A stretch of DNA of 64,000 bases from Mycobacterium lepromatosis (GTDB lineage Bacteria > Actinomycetota > Actinomycetes > Mycobacteriales > Mycobacteriaceae). Position 1 is the stretch's first letter, and each line of letters opens with the position of its first letter. Under the pieces are notes generated by a model. The model searched no databases. It worked only from the letters and a program-made list of their open reading frames with translations, and was not told the DNA's origin. The stretch covers positions 2,604,001 through 2,668,000 of the forward strand of contig NZ_CP083405.1 of NCBI RefSeq assembly GCF_000975265.2, read 5' to 3'. Made by a program: the position numbers and the translations under genes. This document shows positions 23,660-34,029 of this stretch, one piece after another.

Positions 23660-23992
23660 TCACCGATGAGCCGCCGCGTAACGTTTCTTGACCGTGCGAC
23701 GCAGCTGAAGGATCCGCGCGGTGCCGACTGCCACTGTTAGCAGTCCACCACCCACGGCCGACAACATGATGGCTACCCCCAGAGGCAAGCTCCAATGCCA
23801 ACCGAAGAAGGTAAACGATGTAGAAGTGGTGTTTTGTGCGATGAAAATCAGCAACAGGATCAAAATCAAGAAGCCGGCAAGCAATGCCGACCACAAGGCA
23901 CCCGCGCGGGTAATCGGGACAGCCCGTTCCCCAGGTGTCAGGCCGGCGGCAGGCGCTGGCTGACTAGACGGGCCAGAAGGATTGCTGGTCAT
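23660..23992 (-). CDS. LapA-domain inner-membrane protein (Rv3760-like)
   Basis: A 110-residue membrane protein. After a Pro/Ser/Ala-rich cytoplasmic start (MTSNPSGPSSQPAPAAG) come two hydrophobic segments, roughly residues 34-55 (ALLAGFLILILLLIFIAQN) and 68-92 (LPLGVAIMLSAVGGGLLTVAVG), separated by TTSTSFTFFGWHWSLP. This is the LapA/DUF1049 pattern. A basic tail (QLRRTVKKRYAAAHR) ends the protein. I chose the internal ATG at 23992 over the upstream one at 24076 because the intervening residues do not resemble the family; only a weak AGGAA lies upstream. It is convergent with the FadE36-like remnant, as Rv3760 is with Rv3761c. One of few intact genes in this stretch. Confidence 0.75.
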   Translation of the reverse strand: MTSNPSGPSSQPAPAAGLTPGERAVPITRAGALWSALLAGFLILILLLIFIAQNTTSTSFTFFGWHWSLPLGVAIMLSAVGGGLLTVAVGTARILQLRRTVKKRYAAAHR

Positions 23993-24115
23993 AAGATACC
24001 ATCTTGTTCCTATCCCAGGCAGAATGGAACCAAAACACGCGAAAAAATCTGCCAAGGTGCACGCCAGATGCAGCAACGCCTCATCGTTTCTGACGTTCGA
24101 ATCGGTGGTATAGAA

Positions 24116-24960
24116 ATGACGCGACTCGTGCGTTATGCAATACTCCCCGTGGCAGCGTGGCGAGTCACCGTTTACCTGGTTGCTGCTTGAAGCAAGTCCG
24201 ATCCGCTTGGGGCGCAGACCCGTAGTGTGAAATCCATTGTGATCGGTTCCGGTGCTATCCGGAATCTGCGATCGCCGCCGAAATCTATGCGCAAGTGTTG
24301 CAGGTCACGGTTTTAACCTCGGGTGGCGGATGGGAATTAGCAGCCGCGAGGCGTATACCTCGGTAATCACTCAAAGACCATTCCATTGACCTAGTACCGG
24401 AGTAAATCAGCAAGCTGCTGTTGTATTTTCAAACTGACTCCACAACGACCGTGCTCGACGCAGTCAAACAAGAGCTCCTGTACGCGGCTGCCCGAAGACC
24501 TATCACCTCTAACGCCATCATCGGAAATTTTACACCGACGCGGTAATTGTCACCAATCTGACCTCCACCACACGGCACTCGAAAACGATCACGACTTGGC
24601 GAACAGAACACATTCGCTGGATGTGAAGTTTGCCGCGCTGCAGGCCTTCCAAGGGGTTGCGACAGAAGTACTCACTCGATATCAGCCCGAGCAACTTAGC
24701 GGTGCCCAACGACTACGGCGGTGCGGTAACCGTGCACACTCCCTTGGAAAGAAGGGTGACCGCCGCGAACATCTTCATTACATCGCAGGCCATCCCACAA
24801 AGTCACCTGGTGGAACTCGACGATCCAAAGCACCACGTACTGGCCAGCAACATTGTTCCGCTGGTCAATTCGCAGAAGAAACCGGACCGTATCAAAGATG
24901 TGCTGGACACGGTTTTCATCTGGCTTGGTCACTGCCGCATTTGGTGCACCTGAACTGCTC
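24116..24960 (+). pseudogene. proX: Glycine betaine/choline ABC transporter substrate-binding protein ProX, degraded
   Basis: Starts MTRLVRYAILPVAAWRVTVYLVAA (signal peptide) and hits a stop where the lipobox should be. Later pieces match ProX in other frames: SVKSIVIGSGA, HSLDVKFAA, VTAANIFITSQAIPQSHLVELDDPKH, VLASNIVPLVNSQKKPDRIKDVLDTVF. The C-terminal 40-50 residues are missing and are replaced abruptly by unrelated G/T-rich sequence near 24960. In M. tuberculosis the order is proX-proV-proW-proZ; here proV is not recognisable. Confidence 0.75.
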
Positions 24961-26399
24961 GCCCGAGCCGTTGTTGTTGTGTGGTGGCCGGGGGTGTTGG
25001 TGTTTGTGGCAGGAATTGTTGGTCGGTTTCATAGGTGGCAGGTGAAGTAGTGTTCTGGTGTGCCATCGCTGGCCGATACGGTCGGGAGTTTGGTGGGCTA
25101 GCCTAGATCTTGTTGGCGCTGGGTGTTGGGGGCGCTTTCGGGTGCATGCTATGGCTGTGGGGTGTCTGTTTGTTCACCGGCCCTCGGCCAGCCGGTGTGC
25201 CCCCGGCTGTGTTGGTGCCGTGTTGGTTTCACAGTTCGTCGATGACCTCGCAGCCGGTGATGACGCGTACGGCGGTGCTCTAGCCTAGGGCAGTACTTGA
25301 CTTTTTGTGGGGATCGACCGCGGAAGGAAGATAAAAGCCATCCACGGCGTGATCTGGTGACTTGTGCGCGTGGCGGGCTAACACATCACCAGAAAAGCGC
25401 AACTGATCCCCGGCCACCCGCCACACCAGACGCACCCCCAGCATCGCCAGCTTCGATGTCGCGGCCGGTGACCAACACCAACTACTCGGCGGCCCTTGCA
25501 AGCAGCCCACCTACGCCGCGACCAACCCTAAACCACCAACACAACCCAGGCAGTGCGAACTAGCTCATCCACCAGCGCCTCACACACTGATGGATGAGCC
25601 CAATCAGGCCGCGGCTTGCCCCATAGCAGCAGGCGACCGCCAACCCGATACTTCACGCCCCATGGCCAAAACAACTCACTGAGCAGTGATTCGGTGAAGC
25701 TGTGTATTTCAATATGCTACATTCATCCAGAATGCTAGACTAATACCCCGTCAACTACCCCGTCAACGAGGTGATCGATAACGCCGCGACAGCGGCTAGT
25801 ACTGTGGGGCGAGTCGCGTCAAGCCGCTCGTAAAGACGCTTATCGGGTGCTTGAGCGGGTGTATCTGGATTACAGGCTAGGCGCTCACTAACCCTGGGTA
25901 GCTCTCCGACAGCAAACAATAACGCATCGGGGCGGCACGCGTGGTCCGGTTGATCCACCAATCCTGTTTATGGCCTAGCCGTTCTGGGACGTCGATGCCG
26001 TGGTTCGTGATGAATCGCAGAATAAAATATTGTGTTTGCAAAGCGAATTGAACAAAACCATTTCTTTCGTACACGAACGATATCAACTAGGAACTAGGTT
26101 TACTGACAAAGAAGCGATGTTCGGTCGAGGCTGGCCAATGAATTCGTGGCAAATTTTATCGGACTCGGCCGTAGCTATCGTTGGTTGCAGCTTATCGACG
26201 CGGCCGTCCTGGCCGCTGCACGGGATCGTGTGAATCTCTGCGCGCGGCCTCGCTGATCTTGGCAGCACACAAATTCTAGCCGGTTGTGTGCTAGTCGTCG
26301 ACTAGGACGAGCGTTGGGCTGTATCGACAGCTAACGGCCCTGCAGCGACACCGTACCGAGCATATAGTTGTCCGACACAGTTATCGGTCCTGTTCCAGC
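24961..26399. other. Unexplained tract interrupting the pro operon
   Basis: About 1.4 kb lying where the end of proX and all of proV are expected. The first part (24960-25280) is strongly G/T-rich on the plus strand, then composition flips to C/A-rich (25380-25650). No protein family is recognisable in any frame. It contains a perfect 9-bp inverted repeat (25563-25571 / 25591-25599). It may be an old insertion or repeat element. Confidence 0.45.
25563..25599. repeat. 9-bp inverted repeat, 19-base loop
   Basis: GCTCATCCA at 25563-25571 and TGGATGAGC at 25591-25599 are exact reverse complements. It lies inside the unexplained tract replacing proV and may be an element end or a hairpin. Confidence 0.5.
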
Positions 26400-27000
26400 C
26401 ATTCGGGGATCTAAGCCGGGCGCTGAATGCGGCGTTGTTCTCGCCAACATCGGTGGACGTCACGATTAACGGCTAGAGCAACGTCATCGGCGGCGTATTG
26501 ACCACCAATGTGCTGACCGCAGTCAAAGCCCGGCGGCGAGCCGGAACGGGTATCGCACGTGCAACTATCTACTTTCCCACCTCGACTACACGTGGGCGCT
26601 GACAGCGGTGCTTATACGACTGTCATTAATCTCGGTGCTGTTCGAGCGGATGACCGCGGTGCCCTGAGGATGCCAGTGCAAGACGCTCCGAGTCCGCTAC
26701 GAGCTGAACAATCAGCGATTCCTCGAGGTGCCCGCGGAGAGCACCGTCGCCCGGATACTGAAAGTCTAGCTGCCGCTATCTCTTACGGTGTTTATCGCCG
26801 AGCTGCGCGTGGTCATAGTGACTAACACCGCGGTGGTATCGGTGATCAGCATCGAAGGTTTGGGCATTTGATTTACAGCGGGCTAAAAAACCAATAAAAG
26901 CGATCAGATCCTTGCTGGCATCATCGCGATGTTTGTGCTTACGATCGCCATCGACGTGCTCATCGATGTGGCCGGCCGATTAGTCACGACTTGGGAACGT
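26400..27000 (+). pseudogene. Betaine ABC permease fragment (ProW-like)
   Basis: Fragments in shifting frames read like the end of a binding-protein-dependent permease: LPLSLTVFIAELRVVIVTNTAVVSVISIEGLGHLIYSGLKNQ, then ILAGIIAMFVLTIAIDVLIDVAGRLVT. Stops and frameshifts interrupt it. It lies between proX and a second permease remnant, so it is probably proW. Confidence 0.6.
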
Positions 27001-27149
27001 GCCACGCGTACTGCCCGGCGGTGTCGCTCAGTAGTGGCCCCGATCGTGGGCGGCGCGCGATGCACTTTTGTGGCACGGGCGGTGTCTTATTCACTGACCG
27101 CCGACCTGAACTTTGCCTGGCCCACCGCACCCACCTTGAAGGGTTTGGA

Positions 27150-27570
27150 GTAGACCCCGCAGTGGCGGGGGCCTAGGCTACCGCTGGTTGCTCTGATGCT
27201 GTTGGGTTTCCTGGCATTCCTGGCTGGCAACTACACTGACGTAACCAATGCCGATCCGACGGTGGTCAATGCCGCACGCGTGATCGTTACGATGGAGGCA
27301 AAGGTGCTGCTGCGGATCCGAAGTATCTAACACGTTACCGTTGACACTGGGCGTGTTGCGCAGCACAACGCTTACAGCTAGTGGTGGCCGCGTACAGCAC
27401 GCCTAGGTGGGCTAGGCGGTTACCTCATAAACGGAACCAAAGTCCGTGCATTCACCTCACCCTAGTCGGTGCATTGATGGTTGCCACGTTGGCGCTGACC
27501 GTTGACATACTACTAGTAGCTAGCTTTGGCGGCGTGGGTGTCGATGCCGGACACACGCCGACTGCGTAAA
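27150..27570 (+). pseudogene. Betaine ABC permease fragment (ProZ-like)
   Basis: A second permease remnant. It reads PLVALMLLGFLAFLAGNYTDVTNADPTVVNAARVI, the segment before the EAA loop, then in another frame GTKVRAFTSPLVGALMVATLALTVDILLVASF, a last membrane helix, ending in a stop at 27567-27569. The N-terminal half is missing. With proX and the ProW-like piece it shows complete loss of this osmoprotectant importer. Confidence 0.6.
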
Positions 27571-28285
27571 CGCATCGGTCAGCGAGAGCGCACACTACTT
27601 TCCATAGCGAGGTTCGCATTTACCGACAAGCGTGCTGCGGTGCGTGGGCATATTCTACTTCTACGGTGGGGAGGTTAACCGCACCGGCTACGATGCAGAG
27701 CGAAGCGAGGAGGAGCAGCACACATAGACGCAGCATCCTCTAACCCGACGTGACCCCTTGGCTGGTGATGTTAACTTGGTGCACAAGGGATGTCTACGCG
27801 AACGAAATCGGTGCTACTGCAGTTCTCTGACAAGAGCATCAGGGCTCATGGCCGTATCGCCGCCACGGCCACCGCAACTAATCTAGCGTTCGACGCCTTC
27901 CACGAGGTGAATACCGACGAGAGTGACGCCACCAAGCAGTTGGGGGTTGACCGTCATGCTGGCTATGCGAAAACGTCAGCTTGATATCGCCCGCAACGGG
28001 GAAAACATGTGATTGGCGGACTGGCCACCAGGGGTAAAAACACCAAAGCATACAATCACGCGCACGACGTCGACGTGGTGTTTAGTGCGTTCTTCAATGC
28101 CCTACCGATCCCGCCGCCTCGGTCTACACGAACGGGTGGCAAAAATCACTTTCCCGATGGTCTATGTGCGAGTACCTGAGATGCCCGTCGCAGCCGAGAC
28201 CGTGAGCTAAACTAGCTCGGGACGCCTTGACGGAATCCACTTGCGTTCACCGGTCGGAACACCATCGTCGACGCCAACGCTCTTA
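27571..28285. other. Decayed region downstream of the pro operon
   Basis: Short plus-strand frames (27790-27984 and 28013-28210) may be pieces of one former protein at the position of Rv3755c. They contain no motif I recognise, and a stop separates them. Treated as unassigned. Confidence 0.4.
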
Positions 28286-29320
28286 TCATGGACTATCTAG
28301 GCTTGGCAGAGCGGATCTGATCACCCCACCTGCTCGGCCTGCAGCCGCCAGGTCTTCGCGCCAATTCTCCGCGCCGATGATGACGGTGACGATATCGGAG
28401 CGCGGGAAGCTATCGTAACGCGTGCGCGCGGCATGGCCCGCTTCGACTAGTTCAGCCACTGACTTGTTGCAAGCCAGGGAGTCGCGAGCACGGCAGAGCA
28501 ACTCGATGACCCGGGTGGCGGCCGACAGCAGTTGGCCGGAGTTTCCTTCGCACATCGCACGCACTAAGTCCGGAGCGGTTCTGGCTACCCGGGTGGCGTC
28601 ACAGAACGATCCTGCCGCCACCGCGAACGCCAGCGGAACCTCAGCGGCGACGACGGCCAAAGCCTCAGCGAGCAAATGCGGCATATGGGAAATGGCAGCT
28701 GCGGCGGCGTCATGCTCGTCGGATTTTGCCGGTACTATCAGCGCGCCGCAGTCCAACGCCAACGTCATCACCATCGACCACACCGCGGGGTCCACATGGT
28801 TATCCACGCTAAGCACCCAGGGAGCCCTGCTGAACAACCCGGCATGTCCGGCGCTCCAACCCGATTGCGCGGTGCCGGTCATCGGGTGCCCACCGACGAA
28901 GCGAGCCCGCAGACCAGCCGAAGCAACCGCGTCGAGCACCGCGGTTTTGACGCTGGTGACATCAGTGAGCGGACAGTTGGGCGCCAATTCGCGAATGCGA
29001 ACGAGTATAGCCGGCAATGCCGGCATCGGCACGGCCAGCACGATCAACGCGTCGGTGTCGGCGGCACGAATCAGCGCGTCAACAAGTTCGGTAGTGGCGT
29101 CAAAACCGTCTGACCGGGCACCTTGTGCGCCTTCCACTGAGCGATTGTAGCCGAAAACCTCACGACCAGCTGCGGCCGTGGCACGCATGATCGACCCACC
29201 GATCAATCCCAGCCCAAGCACGCACACCGGTCGCTCCGCCGTAGTCCCAGCCACCATCCAAGGTTGACACAGTTTGCGGGTCGTGGCTGCCCCCAAGTGC
29301 TGTCGATCACGAGCGTTCAT
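28286..29320 (-). CDS. tyrA: Prephenate dehydrogenase TyrA
   Basis: Catalyses the NAD-dependent oxidative decarboxylation of prephenate to 4-hydroxyphenylpyruvate in tyrosine synthesis. The Rossmann loop [10 protein letters not shown] is at about residues 34-43 of the listed frame; [10 protein letters not shown] and the substrate-site motif GGHPMTGT follow; the C-terminal [29 protein letters not shown] is typical of mycobacterial TyrA. The open frame gives 344 residues against about 301 in M. tuberculosis. An ATG at 29257 ([14 protein letters not shown]) is the more likely start, although neither start has a strong ribosome site. It is divergent from the tadA partner gene. Intact, so tyrosine synthesis is probably retained. 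Confidence 0.92.
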   Translation of the reverse strand: MNARDRQHLGAATTRKLCQPWMVAGTTAERPVCVLGLGLIGGSIMRATAAAGREVFGYNRSVEGAQGARSDGFDATTELVDALIRAADTDALIVLAVPMPALPAILVRIRELAPNCPLTDVTSVKTAVLDAVASAGLRARFVGGHPMTGTAQSGWSAGHAGLFSRAPWVLSVDNHVDPAVWSMVMTLALDCGALIVPAKSDEHDAAAAAISHMPHLLAEALAVVAAEVPLAFAVAAGSFCDATRVARTAPDLVRAMCEGNSGQLLSAATRVIELLCRARDSLACNKSVAELVEAGHAARTRYDSFPRSDIVTVIIGAENWREDLAAAGRAGGVIRSALPSLDSP

Positions 29321-29359
29321 CTGGTCAAGGAGCCCGGTAGGCGACTAGCGTAAGCGCCC

Positions 29360-29881
29360 ATGGGGGCACAACGGGCGTCGGCGAAAGTCCCGATGACGAA
29401 CATGCCGGACGGTTTTGGCGTTGCGGTCGTGCGAGAAGAGGGCCAGTGGCGCTGTTCTGCGATGGCCTCCAAGTCGTTGACGAGCCTGACGGCAGCCGAG
29501 ACGGAACTGCGTGAGCTACGGTGTGCGGGAGCAGTCTTTGGTCTCCTGGACGTCGACGACGAATTCTTTGTCATCCTGCGCCCAGCACCGTCCGGGACCA
29601 GGTTGCTGCTGTCGGACGCTACTGCTGCGTTGGACTACGATATCGCCGCCGAAATTTTGGACAGCCTAGACGCCGAAATTGATCCCGAAGACCTCGAGGA
29701 TGCAGACCCCTTTGAGGAAGGCGACCTGGGGCTGTTGTCCGATGTGGGGCTACCGGAGGCGGCGCTGGGAGTTATCCTCGATCAGACCGACCTGTACGCC
29801 GACGAGCAACTGGGCCACATTGCCCGTGAGATGGGCTTCGCCGAACAGCTGTCAGCTTTGATCGACTGCCTCGGTCGGTGA
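29360..29881 (+). CDS. tRNA adenosine deaminase-associated protein (Rv3753c-like)
   Basis: A 173-residue acidic protein of the actinobacterial family found beside tadA. It has no catalytic motif I recognise. An N-terminal alpha/beta part (DGFGVAVVREEGQWRCSAM) is followed by a very acidic linker (LDAEIDPEDLEDADPFEEGDLG) and a C-terminal helical part (LYADEQLGHIAREMGFAEQLSALIDCL). The start could be the ATG at 29360 or the one at 29393. Its stop overlaps the tadA GTG start as GTGA, indicating translational coupling. The arrangement matches Rv3753c-Rv3752c. Function unknown; co-conservation suggests a role with TadA. Confidence 0.85.
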   Translation: MGAQRASAKVPMTNMPDGFGVAVVREEGQWRCSAMASKSLTSLTAAETELRELRCAGAVFGLLDVDDEFFVILRPAPSGTRLLLSDATAALDYDIAAEILDSLDAEIDPEDLEDADPFEEGDLGLLSDVGLPEAALGVILDQTDLYADEQLGHIAREMGFAEQLSALIDCLGR

Positions 29882-30411
29882 CCGCATACGCAGCGATGTC
29901 GGGCACAGCGGGGCGCCGCCATAAGCCCCGGTCAGTGACCACTGACGAAGATTTGATCTGTGCCGCACTAACGGTCGCCACGACGGCGGAGCCGCGCGAT
30001 GTGCCGATTGGAGCAGTGATCCTCGGTGCCGACGGAACCGAACTCGCCCGGGCGGTAAATGCCCGTGAGGCCCTTGGCGACCCCACCGCGCACGCCGAGA
30101 TCTTGGCAATGCGAATGGCGGCCAGTGTACTCGGCAACGGTTGGCGGCTGGAGGGGACTACATTGGCGGTCACCGTTGAACCGTGCACCATGTGCGCGGG
30201 TGCAATAGTCCTGGCACGCATCGAACGACTGGTGTTCGGGACCTGGGAACCCAAGACCGGAGCGGTCGGATCGCTGTGGGATGTGGTCCGCGACCGTAGA
30301 CTCAATCATCGCCCGGCGGTACGTGGCGGAGTACTTGCTCAGGAGTGCACGGCACCATTGGAGGCCTTCTTCGCTCACCAGCGATTGGGTAAGGAGCCGC
30401 CGGTTCGGTAA
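29878..30411 (+). CDS. tadA: tRNA-specific adenosine deaminase TadA
   Basis: A 177-residue cytidine/deoxycytidylate-deaminase-fold protein that converts the wobble adenosine of tRNA-Arg(ACG) to inosine. The zinc-site signature is complete: AHAE (His72, catalytic Glu74) and PCTMC (Cys103, Cys106). The C-terminal WEPKTGAVGSLWDVVRDRRLNHRP matches bacterial TadA. The GTG start at 29878 overlaps the upstream stop; M. tuberculosis TadA is shorter (about 152), so an internal GTG at 29935 (VTTDEDL) is an alternative. tRNA-Ser begins only 10 bases after the stop. Confidence 0.92.
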   Translation: MTAYAAMSGTAGRRHKPRSVTTDEDLICAALTVATTAEPRDVPIGAVILGADGTELARAVNAREALGDPTAHAEILAMRMAASVLGNGWRLEGTTLAVTVEPCTMCAGAIVLARIERLVFGTWEPKTGAVGSLWDVVRDRRLNHRPAVRGGVLAQECTAPLEAFFAHQRLGKEPPVR

Positions 30412-30421
30412 ACTACGCGAT

Positions 30422-30511
30422 GGTGGTGTGTCCGAGCGGCCTAAGGAGCACGCCTCGAAAGCGTGTGACGGCAAAACCCGTCCGAGGGTTCAAATCCCTC
30501 CGCCACCGCCA
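30422..30511 (+). tRNA. tRNA-Ser (anticodon CGA)
   Basis: A 90-base class II tRNA. Acceptor arm GGTGGTG (30422-30428) pairs with CGCCACC (30501-30507); discriminator G is followed by an encoded CCA. The anticodon stem-loop GCACGCCTCGAAAGCGTGT gives anticodon CGA, reading UCG serine. A long variable arm (GACGGCAAAACCCGTC) and T-loop GGTTCAAAT are present, as expected for serine. It lies just downstream of tadA, as the serine tRNA does in M. tuberculosis. Confidence 0.95.
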
Positions 30512-31569
30512 AAGTTACCCGCAAGAAATCGCCGACGAGAGCCCTACGGTCGCAGCTCAATTACTGCCGGGCTTAGCCATCGCGGCCATCGCGCTGGGCC
30601 ATCCGAGGAGAGTCCACAGGCACGGCGTCGAGGACGACCTTGTTCGCAAGCTAGTTGTCGTCGGCTGTTTTCACGACAAAACCCATGACTTTCATCCCGG
30701 ACGGCAATTTGAAGCACGCGACGGCGGCCGGGTCCCACAAAATCAGTGTTCGCCGGATTGACCGGCACGGTCAGTGAATTTTTCGGTGACAGTGACATCG
30801 GAATGTAGTTCAAATCCTGCCTACTTACCTACCTCGGATGCTGGGTCTCGGCATTAGCTCGACGCCATGTTGAGGAAATCCAGACTCTAGGCTATCACCA
30901 CTTTCGGTGGCCTACAGTCCCTGCTGCTGAAAAGCCACGTTGGTGATGTCCGTATCAGTGGAGTAGAGGGTCGACCGCAGGGCACTACTCAACACCTCCG
31001 CGACCGCTGAGACCAGCAGCTACGCAGGCATCTGTTGAGATCGTGAAACAGCGTTATATCCGGTGAAACCGCGACTATGACTTGCTCTAGCGCCAGTATC
31101 GGTGTGACCCGTTGGTGGTACGGATAACCTCGACGCCTGGATCGGTAAATGTTCCACCCTGCGTTGAGTTGCTAGCCAATCTTGCCACTGACAAGTCCCG
31201 TGCCATCGCTTTAAAGCCACCAGATCAACCTGTCGAAACAACTACTGGCACCCCATCGCTACTGGCCTGCACAGCAAACAACACACCACCCACGCCAGAT
31301 GCTACCGCGTCGATAGTCGCTGCGACGGTATGGGCCGGGAAAACTGCCCTTTAACCCCAGCGGTGCGCGATGATCAGCGGTTCGTCGTCTGGTACAGACA
31401 GCTAAGAATCCAACACAGCCGTCTTCAACCCAAAATGCCCTTCACGCATTCCCGACCACCAGAGAACCCGATGCGTCCTTGCCAACAGACGACCAAATCA
31501 CCCACTAGAGCCGCCAAACCAAAAACCACCAAACACCGCGTGCAACGCCGGACCCGTGCGATGTGGTTA
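30512..31569. other. No recognisable gene
   Basis: About 1 kb after the tRNA with only short frames and no family I can name. Probably decayed coding sequence or a rearrangement junction between the Rv375x block and the UPF0145 gene. Confidence 0.4.
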
Positions 31570-31962
31570 CTAGTGCTGCAGAGGCTGCGGCTGCTGAGCG
31601 CCCCCATAACCCAGTTGGGCCGCGGTGTAACGAGCGGCTTCAGTGATGGGTACAGCATACACCGCGGTGCCATAGGCATAGATCTCGGTCCACACATCGC
31701 CGAGCGCCGTCGTGTCGAAGCGCATCCCGACGATCGCGTTGCCGCCTTTGGTACGCGTTTCGTTCATCAGCCGTCCCATTGCCTCGTTGCGGCTCTCGGT
31801 CAGGTTTTTGGTCATGCCCTGCAGCTCGCCACAGAACATCGATTTGAATCCGACACCGAATTGGGAAAAAGTATTTCGCGATCGGACGGTGAGGCCAAAG
31901 ACTTCGCCGCAGACACGTTGAATCTCCCAACCGGGAATGTCATTGGTAGTAACGACAAGCAC
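31570..31962 (-). CDS. UPF0145 (YbjQ-family) putative heavy-metal-binding protein
   Basis: A 130-residue protein of the YbjQ/UPF0145 family. It shows the family pattern: LVVTTNDIPGWEIQRVCGEVFGLTVRS at the start, then FGVGFKSMFCGELQGMTKNLTESRNEAMGRLMNETRTKGGNAIVGMRFDTT, and a C-terminal YGTAVYAVPI strand. The family folds as a small beta-rich oligomer and has been suggested to bind metals; its true role is unknown. The frame is open to 32076, but residues before the GTG at 31962 do not fit the family, and AAAGG lies 7 bases upstream of that GTG. Intact and isolated in a 4-kb stretch of dead sequence, so it is probably under selection. Confidence 0.75.
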   Translation of the reverse strand: MLVVTTNDIPGWEIQRVCGEVFGLTVRSRNTFSQFGVGFKSMFCGELQGMTKNLTESRNEAMGRLMNETRTKGGNAIVGMRFDTTALGDVWTEIYAYGTAVYAVPITEAARYTAAQLGYGGAQQPQPLQH

Positions 31963-33679
31963 CAAACAACCTTTCTGCAGAAAAGAGATTTGGGCTGGTT
32001 CCCGCTGCAGAGTACAGTCCCGTTTCTGCAATTGCTTATTCAGCGGCACGCTGAGTACACCAGATCTACTGAGCACGCGTTTAAAACTATGCTATACTGC
32101 TACGGTTCCTTGTCGTGCGTGGGGTGGTTCCCGATCAAGATCCCGGCATGGGTCTTCCTCGGGAGGCTGGTTTCTGCACCTTTCTTCGAGGGCACGTAGG
32201 CGCTCGTCCACCCAGGTGGCAGACGGAGTCGCGTTCGTCGCCCACGTCGAAAACCTTATCTTGGGGTGGTCGTGGCGACCGTTTTCACCCACATTAGACA
32301 AATCCTGGCACAGAGGCGCCTGCTTAGTTCAGCGGCAAAGTAGTTACTACGCAACAGGTGCTGCGGTACAGCGCTGATTATTTTCGGCGCGGCCAAATGC
32401 CTAACAATGACGGTAGGGCCCAGCCATCCACTAGCAGTGGAGCAGGATCACCCAGCGTTAATCAAAAAACAGGGTTATGTCGATCTCGAAGAAAGGAACC
32501 CCGGCAATATACCGATGGCGACTTCTGGCACCTCGAAGCGTCGGTACCAGGGCACCTCATCTAACTTCGGAGGCAGGATCTGACGTCAAGCCGCCAGTCT
32601 CCATCATCGGCACCAGCCCCAGCCCGGGTCATCGCCACAAACACAAACTGGGCTACTCGATCAGACCGGACCTCATACCTAGTCAGCACATTGCAGTTTG
32701 TTATCTATGGTGTCGAGACCGCCTCTGCGAGAAAAGTGCCGATAACGATCATATCAATAAACCGAACACGCAGCCGGCCTTCAAGACCAAGACCACGGGA
32801 CCGAAAACCCACGAGCGACCAGTCGGCAAAGGCCGGCACCCGTTAAAAGTAATGCCACATGCGTTAACCGTCACACCTTTGCACTCTATCGTCTTTCGTA
32901 GACGCAAACTATTGCCTAATTGCTAGTGTTAGAAAAAGTTACTCCGCGATATTGCCGGTGACCCGAGAGGGCTGCTTCAGCTTAGCGGCATCGGTGGGCC
33001 TGAACGGCCAGGAGCATTCAAATGGCGGTCGCATGCGTACGGGAGGCAGGTACGGCTAAAGCGACCATGTCGTTCGGCCTGGCCAGAACGTATCGACGGG
33101 CTTGAAGATGCTGGTGCCCGATGGTACCGAGAAATTCTCTTTGTACGCGGTAGAGTTCCTCGCGGCAGAGGCTAATCAGGATGCTGGTTATAAGAACTAA
33201 GCGGTGCACGAAAAACCTCGGCGAGCGGGTGAGATGCTAGCAGGGATCGCCTGTTGGATTCGTAAGCCAACGTAGCAGTTAGCAACGTAATGCATACCAA
33301 TACGCTGACAAGTTTTAGGTCGTGTAATTTTCTGCGGGAGTCAAGCGTTCTTTTCAAACTTACACCACGAAACATGGTACTAGGCATGTGCCTAATCGCA
33401 ACGTGTTCGGCGGCCCGCTGGAACTTTGCATGACTGAATCACTCACCGGCTTCTATCGCTACAGCTGCTGCCCAACCAGGTTCGAGCATCTCAGTCGGCA
33501 CACCCTCTGTGCTGGAAGGACCGCTGCATCCCTGGATCACCAGCACTCTAAATCTATAAGGACCTGCTAACACCGGTGTCCGAGTACCGGTTTCCCGTCC
33601 TGCTATCGAGCAACCGCTGGTGCGTGACCGCGTTACACTGGATGCAAATATAATATAACAGCCGCGCTAGCCGGTAGTA
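31963..33679. other. No recognisable gene
   Basis: About 1.7 kb with short overlapping frames on both strands. One minus-strand piece (33172-33387) contains a hydrophobic stretch LVSVLVCITLLTATLAY that could be a leftover membrane helix. Nothing else is identifiable. Confidence 0.4.
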
Positions 33680-33972
33680 TTGGCGTCATCGGACGGCTCA
33701 TGCTGGAGGTGGCCCCGATCGGGGCGCTGCAGAAACACAAAATCGACCTTGCTGACAACTTGGCTAACCTTGCAACGCCGACGACCATATAGTTTCATCC
33801 AGAGGCAGCTAGCAGCAAGTCCTGTGCCTTTTCTCAGTTGTTCGTAGTAGCCTCGGTCGAGCTCATCAGCGCTTAGCCCGCCTCTGTGATCGTACCACAA
33901 CCACTCCGCATAGCACGTGGATCCCTCGTGTATCCACAGTCCCCACAGCGTTGACGAGAGGTTGCTGAACAA
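33680..33972 (-). pseudogene. M1-family metallopeptidase fragment
   Basis: A minus-strand frame reads FSNLSSTLWGLWIHEGSTCYAEWLWYDHRGGLSADELDRGYYEQL. This is the segment after the HExxH zinc site of M1 aminopeptidases, including the third zinc ligand Glu (here IHEGSTCYAEW; usual LNEGFATYAEW). The HExxH itself is not visible; the fragment is under 100 residues, so this is a relic. Confidence 0.55.
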
Positions 33973-34029
33973 CCAAAAGCGAACTCGCTTTACCTGAATG
34001 ACCTCAGGCAGCTAGTGGTGTGTGTTATT

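Noticed and set aside
28422..29150. 242-codon plus-strand frame
   Set aside because: Antisense to tyrA, low-complexity Ala/Ser-rich product, no ribosome site.
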